From Rhizobiaceae bacterium (GTDB lineage: Bacteria > Pseudomonadota > Alphaproteobacteria > Rhizobiales > Rhizobiaceae): a stretch of DNA of 36,588 nucleotides. Under the pieces are notes generated by a model, which saw nothing but the letters and a program-made list of their open reading frames with translations, made no database searches and was not told where the DNA came from. Position 1 is the first letter of the stretch, and every line of letters starts with the position of its first letter. The position numbers were made by a program, and so were the translations under genes. The stretch covers positions 1-36,588 of the forward strand of contig JAEPMD010000033.1 in NCBI GenBank assembly GCA_017644105.1. The letters are read 5' to 3'. This document shows positions 32,491-36,588 of this stretch, in pieces.

Positions 32491-33741
32491 TCAAGGTCTT
32501 AGGTTAAGTCGACCCGATGAACCTATGGGTTTTACCACAGATAATGGCTCGGGGTCGCTGGTTTTTTCAGCTTTCTCCACATCGGGTAAGCTGTCCTGAA
32601 AATCCATTGATTCAATCTTGGAACTTCTTTTGGTAATTTTGTCTGTTGAAGTCAAAATTTGATCGATATCCTTTTGGCTCTGGCCAAAATGGGTTTGCAG
32701 TTTCCGCACCCGGTCATCCAAGCGTCCAATATCCTCCATAAGGCGAATGACCTCGCCCTGAATAAGATGGGCTTGTTCGCGCATGCGGGCGTCTTTTAAC
32801 ACGGCTTGGATAACTTGAATGGACAGCATGAGAAGGGATGGTGAAACAATCACCACACGGGCTTTGTGGGCGCGTTGCACAATGCCTTCAAAATTCTCAT
32901 GCACTTCTGCAAAAATGGATTCCGACGGGACAAACATAAAGGCAGTGTCCTGAGTTTCGCCGGCAATAAGATATTTATCGGAAATATCCTTGATATGCTT
33001 TTCCATATCTGTGCGGAACTGACGTGCAGCATCGGCTGCTAACCGATCATCATCGGCTTTTTTAATCGCATTCCAGGCTTCGAGCGGAAATTTTGCATCA
33101 ATCACCAGATCAGGTGAATCATTGGGCATGGTCACCGTGCAATCGGGGCGTGTTCCATTGGATAATGTGGTTTGAAAATTATACGCGCCCATCGGTAAAC
33201 CATCTTTGATAATGATTTCCATCCGCGCCTGACCATAGGCGCCGCGGGTCTGCTTATCCGATAAGATTGCCTGCAAGCCCACCACATTTTGCGCCAGCGC
33301 CTGAATGTTATTTTGCGCAGTATCAATCACCGCCAATCGCTCTTGCAATTTGGACAGATTTTCATGCGTCGTCTTGGTTTGCTCAATCAGAGAATTTCCA
33401 AGCTTCTGGCTCATGCCGTCTAAGCGTTGATTGATATCTTGATTAAGCTCTGATTGCCGCGAGCCGAAGAGTTCGGCCATCGTACTCATACGACCCTGCA
33501 TCTCGCTTTGCGTTTTCAAAAGCTCATTCAATTGGGCTTGTGCGTTTTGCGCAGCTTCATCTGACTGGGCTTTCGCCAATGTTCTGGAAGTGGATGAACG
33601 CCAGAGTAAATAGACAATCAAAAATAAAAGCACAAACAAGGCAATGACAAAGGCTAGGGCCACATTGCCAATGGAAAAAACCGTGTCGCCAAAGGTCAGC
33701 AAAGGGCTCGATAAGAAGTCAGTATTTATATCCATTTTCAA
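32491..33741 (-). CDS. rmuC: DNA recombination protein RmuC
   Basis: A 416-residue protein. A transmembrane helix (about 24-47) is followed by a long coiled coil (about 50-150), then the RmuC domain (about 160-370) with [23 protein letters not shown], the [16 protein letters not shown] nuclease-fold strand, [15 protein letters not shown] and [14 protein letters not shown]. RmuC restrains DNA inversions and has a restriction-endonuclease-like fold; its precise role is open. The C-terminal tail is of variable type. It is divergent from def, whose true start lies 118 bp away. Confidence 0.93.
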   Translation of the reverse strand: MKMDINTDFLSSPLLTFGDTVFSIGNVALAFVIALFVLLFLIVYLLWRSSTSRTLAKAQSDEAAQNAQAQLNELLKTQSEMQGRMSTMAELFGSRQSELNQDINQRLDGMSQKLGNSLIEQTKTTHENLSKLQERLAVIDTAQNNIQALAQNVVGLQAILSDKQTRGAYGQARMEIIIKDGLPMGAYNFQTTLSNGTRPDCTVTMPNDSPDLVIDAKFPLEAWNAIKKADDDRLAADAARQFRTDMEKHIKDISDKYLIAGETQDTAFMFVPSESIFAEVHENFEGIVQRAHKARVVIVSPSLLMLSIQVIQAVLKDARMREQAHLIQGEVIRLMEDIGRLDDRVRKLQTHFGQSQKDIDQILTSTDKITKRSSKIESMDFQDSLPDVEKAEKTSDPEPLSVVKPIGSSGRLNLRP

Positions 33742-33858
33742 ATGCTAACTGATTCTGGTGCATTTGTCAGATCAAAAGGTGAACATTTTTCAGCTTTCTG
33801 CTGTTATGGCCCCATCTTTTTATTGACCTTCCTCCGACTAGCCCTTATCTCCAGCTTT

Positions 33859-34380
33859 ATGACTATTAAACCTATTGTACTCCTCCCTGACGCTGTGCTG
33901 CGCAAGAAATCTGACCCGATTGAGCGTTTTGACGACGAACTCGCCAAATTCGCAGCCGATATGACTGAAACCATGTATGACGCGCCCGGAATTGGCTTAG
34001 CTGCGGTACAGGTTGGCGTGTTGCGTCAGATGCTGGTTGTTGATGTGTCCAAGGATGAAGAAAATAAAGATCCTGAAGTCTTCATCAATCCTGAAATTGT
34101 TGAATCAAGCGATGAGCGCAGCGTTTACGAAGAGGGCTGTCTGTCCATTCCTGAATATTACGCAGAGATCGAGCGTCCGGCAGCGATTAAGGTAAAATAT
34201 CAGGATCTTTCAGGCAAAGAGAAGTTTATTGAAGCTGATGGTTTGATGGCGACATGTTTGCAGCATGAGATCGACCATCTCAATGGCGTTTTGTTCATCG
34301 ATTACCTGTCCAAGTTAAAGCAAAACATGGTGATCAAGAAATTCACCAAAATGGCCAAACAAAAAGCCTCTGTGCTTTAG
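33859..34380 (+). CDS. def: Peptide deformylase
   Basis: A 173-residue metalloenzyme that removes the formyl group from new proteins. All three motifs are intact: [10 protein letters not shown] (44-53), EEGCLSIPE with metal ligand Cys94, and QHEIDH with ligands His136 and His140 and catalytic Glu137. The ATG at 33859 gives the standard length. The frame extends 39 residues further upstream to 33742 with a hydrophobic stretch not found in deformylases, so I reject that start. It lies 33 bp before fmt, a usual functional pair. Confidence 0.97.
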   Translation: MTIKPIVLLPDAVLRKKSDPIERFDDELAKFAADMTETMYDAPGIGLAAVQVGVLRQMLVVDVSKDEENKDPEVFINPEIVESSDERSVYEEGCLSIPEYYAEIERPAAIKVKYQDLSGKEKFIEADGLMATCLQHEIDHLNGVLFIDYLSKLKQNMVIKKFTKMAKQKASVL

Positions 34381-34413
34381 TTTTAATATCTATCCAATTG
34401 GAGGAAGCAACCA

Positions 34414-35349
34414 ATGCGTATTGTTTTCATGGGTACGCCGGAATTTTCTGTTGCAACGCTCCAGGCTTTAATCGATGCGGAACATGATATTGTTTGTGTC
34501 TACACCCAGCCACCCCGGCCTGCAGGGCGCAGGGGACTTGAACTCAAGCCGTCTCCTGTTCAGTTAAAAGCAGAAGAGCATGGTATTGAAGTTCGCGTGC
34601 CGACCAGCTTGAAAACCGAAGAAGAACAAGCAAAATTTGATGCGCTAGAGGCTGATGTTGCGGTTGTTGTGGCCTATGGCATGTTATTGCCAAAAGCGAT
34701 TTTGGAAAGTCCCAAACATGGGTGTTTCAACGGGCATGCATCATTGCTACCGCGATGGCGGGGCGCAGCTCCTATTCAGCGTGCAATTATGGCTGGGGAT
34801 AAAGAAACCGGCATGATGATCATGCAAATGGGTGAAGGCTTGGACACAGGCCCCGTCGCGCTTGTTGAGAAAGTTGCGATTACTGACACCGCAACAGCTG
34901 GCATATTGCATGATCAACTCATGTCGATCAGCGGCCCACTTGCGGTCAAGGCCATGGAACTGTTGGAAGCAGGTGAACTTACTCTGACAGAACAGTCCGA
35001 AGATGGCGTCACTTATGCCAAAAAGATCGAGAAATCCGAAACGCGGATTGATTTCTCGCAAGCCGGCAAAACGGTTCATAAGCATATTATGGGATTAGCC
35101 CCATTTCCCGGTGCATGGTTTGAATTGGGTGAAGGCAAAAAGGCTCAACGCGTTAAAGTGCTTGCATGCGAATATGTTGATCATGTTGACGACAACAAAG
35201 CGGGCACGGTGTTAGATGATGCCCTAACGATAGCCTGTGAAAATGGCGCGATCCGCCTCCTCAAATTGCAAAAAGCGGGATCAAAACCGATGATGGCGGA
35301 TGAGTTTTTGTGCGGCAATTCCATTCCAAAAGGCACAAAACTAAGCTAA
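34414..35349 (+). CDS. fmt: Methionyl-tRNA formyltransferase
   Basis: A 311-residue enzyme that formylates Met-tRNA(fMet) using 10-formyl-tetrahydrofolate. It starts [12 protein letters not shown]. The folate and catalytic region is [21 protein letters not shown], with the active-site Asn and His, and the catalytic Asp is in [10 protein letters not shown]. The C-terminal OB-like domain (about 205-311) binds tRNA, with [10 protein letters not shown] at its start and [19 protein letters not shown] stands about 7 nt before the ATG. truA begins 9 bp downstream, so def-fmt-truA is probably one operon. Confidence 0.97.
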   Translation: MRIVFMGTPEFSVATLQALIDAEHDIVCVYTQPPRPAGRRGLELKPSPVQLKAEEHGIEVRVPTSLKTEEEQAKFDALEADVAVVVAYGMLLPKAILESPKHGCFNGHASLLPRWRGAAPIQRAIMAGDKETGMMIMQMGEGLDTGPVALVEKVAITDTATAGILHDQLMSISGPLAVKAMELLEAGELTLTEQSEDGVTYAKKIEKSETRIDFSQAGKTVHKHIMGLAPFPGAWFELGEGKKAQRVKVLACEYVDHVDDNKAGTVLDDALTIACENGAIRLLKLQKAGSKPMMADEFLCGNSIPKGTKLS

Positions 35350-35358
35350 AGCGGGTCT

Positions 35359-36108
35359 ATGCCGAAATTTAAAATCACCATTGAATATGACGGAACGGAT
35401 TATGCGGGTTGGCAACGACAAGCTGATGTGCCGACGATTCAAGAAGCAATTGAAAAGGCGATTTATAAATTTTCCGGCCAAGAAGTGACAGTTTCTGGCT
35501 CTGGGCGAACCGATGCAGGCGTCCACGCACGTGGGCAAGTTGCGCATTTTGCGCTCGAAAAAGACTATTCCAATGATACGGTCGAAGGCGCGATTAATGC
35601 GCATTTACGAGCTCAAGGCGATCGTGTGGCTGTTTTATCGTCTGAAACAGTACCAGATGATTTCGATGCGCGATTCTCAGCTAAAAAGCGGCACTATGTT
35701 TATAAATTTTGGTGTCGCCGTGCACCGTTGACCTTAGAACGCAATCGTATGTGGCAGGTATCGCATCAATTGGATGTCGCTAAAATGCATGAAGCTGCGC
35801 AACGGCTCGTCGGGCAGCATGATTTCACCACCTTTCGATCTGTACAATGTCAGGCAAAAAGCCCCGTGCGGACTATGGATCAGTTAGATGTGATAGCCTC
35901 TGAAGATGGGGCTTTGGTGGAGTTACATGCGTCAGCGCGCGGGTTTTTGCATAACCAAATCAGATCCTTTGCGGGAACTTTGCGAAAAGTTGGTGAAAAT
36001 CGATGGACAGCCGATGATGTCACGCAGGCATTAGAAGCAAAAGAGCGGAGCGCCTGTGGGCCAGTGGCTCCGCCCTATGGGTTATATTTTATGAAAGTGG
36101 ACTATTAA
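35359..36108 (+). CDS. truA: tRNA pseudouridine(38-40) synthase TruA
   Basis: A 249-residue synthase modifying the anticodon stem-loop. The catalytic Asp52 lies in [17 protein letters not shown], the family signature. Other conserved parts are [12 protein letters not shown] near the start, [34 protein letters not shown] and [16 protein letters not shown]. Length fits (about 245-270). Its stop shares the palindromic TTAA with the stop of the convergent gene at the right edge (36105-36108). Confidence 0.97.
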   Translation: MPKFKITIEYDGTDYAGWQRQADVPTIQEAIEKAIYKFSGQEVTVSGSGRTDAGVHARGQVAHFALEKDYSNDTVEGAINAHLRAQGDRVAVLSSETVPDDFDARFSAKKRHYVYKFWCRRAPLTLERNRMWQVSHQLDVAKMHEAAQRLVGQHDFTTFRSVQCQAKSPVRTMDQLDVIASEDGALVELHASARGFLHNQIRSFAGTLRKVGENRWTADDVTQALEAKERSACGPVAPPYGLYFMKVDY

Positions 36109-36588
36109 GCGTCCATTTGCTCAGCAAGTTCAGGGTTTAAGGCCCATTCACGCGCTTTGACAAAGTCCATTTTGCCGCTACCCAGAATAGGGACTTTTCC
36201 CACTCTCACTTCTGCTGGTATCATCAGATCCATGGCGAGTTGCTCCTTGGCGTAGGCCATAAAGCTCGGCCGATCAGCATTTTCAGCCTCTGTGATGAGG
36301 ATCAATCGTTCACCTTTTTTGGCGTCGGGTACTGAGACCACGACATTAAGGTCATTTGGCCATAATTCACCAGCTAATTTCTCAACCGCAGCCAATGAGA
36401 CCATCTCACCTGCAATTTTCGCAAAACGTTTGGCGCGGCCGCGAATGGTGATAAAGCCTTCGTCATCCATGGTGACGATATCGCCGGTATCATGCCAACC
36501 ACCGGGAGTTGGCTCTAATACGCCCGGATTTTCGCTATGCAAGTATCCGGCCATGATGTTTCCGCCTTTAACGAACAGACGGCTGCCT
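36105..36588 (-). CDS. Acyl-[ACP] synthetase/phospholipid O-acyltransferase (Aas-like), C-terminal part, cut by window edge
   Basis: The frame stays open to the right edge, so at least 160 C-terminal residues of a larger protein are seen. It reads as the end of an AMP-binding (ANL) enzyme: [12 protein letters not shown], then [22 protein letters not shown], the hinge and A8 region, and [13 protein letters not shown]. Near the end, [10 protein letters not shown] holds the A10 catalytic Lys. The [13 protein letters not shown] form is characteristic of Aas, the bifunctional 2-acylglycerophospho-ethanolamine acyltransferase/acyl-ACP synthetase. A GMK-type A10 makes a plain acyl-CoA ligase less likely. 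An N-terminal acyltransferase domain would lie beyond the window. Confidence 0.85.
   Translation of the reverse strand, partial: GSRLFVKGGNIMAGYLHSENPGVLEPTPGGWHDTGDIVTMDDEGFITIRGRAKRFAKIAGEMVSLAAVEKLAGELWPNDLNVVVSVPDAKKGERLILITEAENADRPSFMAYAKEQLAMDLMIPAEVRVGKVPILGSGKMDFVKAREWALNPELAEQMDA

Noticed and set aside
33742-33858. 39-residue hydrophobic N-terminal extension of peptide deformylase
   Set aside because: Deformylases begin at the MTIKPIV-type segment; the extension overlaps the likely promoter region between rmuC and def.
1-36588. CRISPR arrays, insertion sequences, rRNA genes and origins
   Set aside because: No regular spaced repeats, no transposase motifs, no rRNA sequence and no dnaA-box cluster were seen on either strand.

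Overview
The window looks like ordinary core chromosome of an alphaproteobacterium, most likely order Hyphomicrobiales (Rhizobiales), with AT-richer DNA than many rhizobia. This rests on gene content and order: rpmH-rnpA-yidC-engB-argB without dnaA, lptC-lptA-lptB-rpoN-hpf-ptsN, an Hsp20 gene paired with a DUF1150 gene, an OlsB-type ornithine-lipid acyltransferase, and def-fmt-truA followed by an acyl-ACP synthetase/acyltransferase. Genus and species cannot be fixed by reading alone.

Layout. 1-1240: a small accessory patch holding the C-terminal remnant of a type I restriction subunit (HsdR), a duplicated C-rich motif, a lone XRE-type regulator and tRNA-Arg(ACG). 1364-5112 (minus): a sensor histidine kinase, a MerA/Lpd-like flavoprotein and a TVP38/TMEM64 membrane protein. 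5113-5498 is a divergent promoter region. 5499-9622 (plus): rpmH, rnpA, yidC, engB, argB. 9640-12029: an EamA transporter (minus), a HAD pyrimidine-nucleotidase-like phosphatase and a retropepsin-like protease (both plus).

12013-19596 (minus, with slyX inserted on plus) is a nucleoside module. A BMP-type binding protein, a double ATPase and two permeases import nucleosides; Cdd, a purine nucleoside phosphorylase and DeoA then deaminate and phosphorolyse them, releasing bases and (deoxy)ribose-1-phosphate. 19796-25421 (minus) is a housekeeping block: OlsB, a small tail-anchored protein, LspA, two RNA methyltransferases, a LapA-domain protein, IHF-beta and SppA.

25585-30621 (plus) runs lptC-lptA-lptB (LPS export) into rpoN, hpf and ptsN (sigma-54, ribosome hibernation, nitrogen PTS). 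30641-31431 (minus) is a heat-shock pair, DUF1150 plus Hsp20, with a sigma-32-like promoter and two leader structures that could be thermosensors. Then come ribokinase and RmuC (minus), def-fmt-truA (plus), and the 3' end of an acyl-ACP synthetase/acyltransferase that runs off the right edge.

I see no clear novel multigene system. The most interesting leads are the alternative RNA folds in the hsp20-DUF1150 leaders, the MerA-like oxidoreductase beside TVP38, and the decayed restriction island next to tRNA-Arg.
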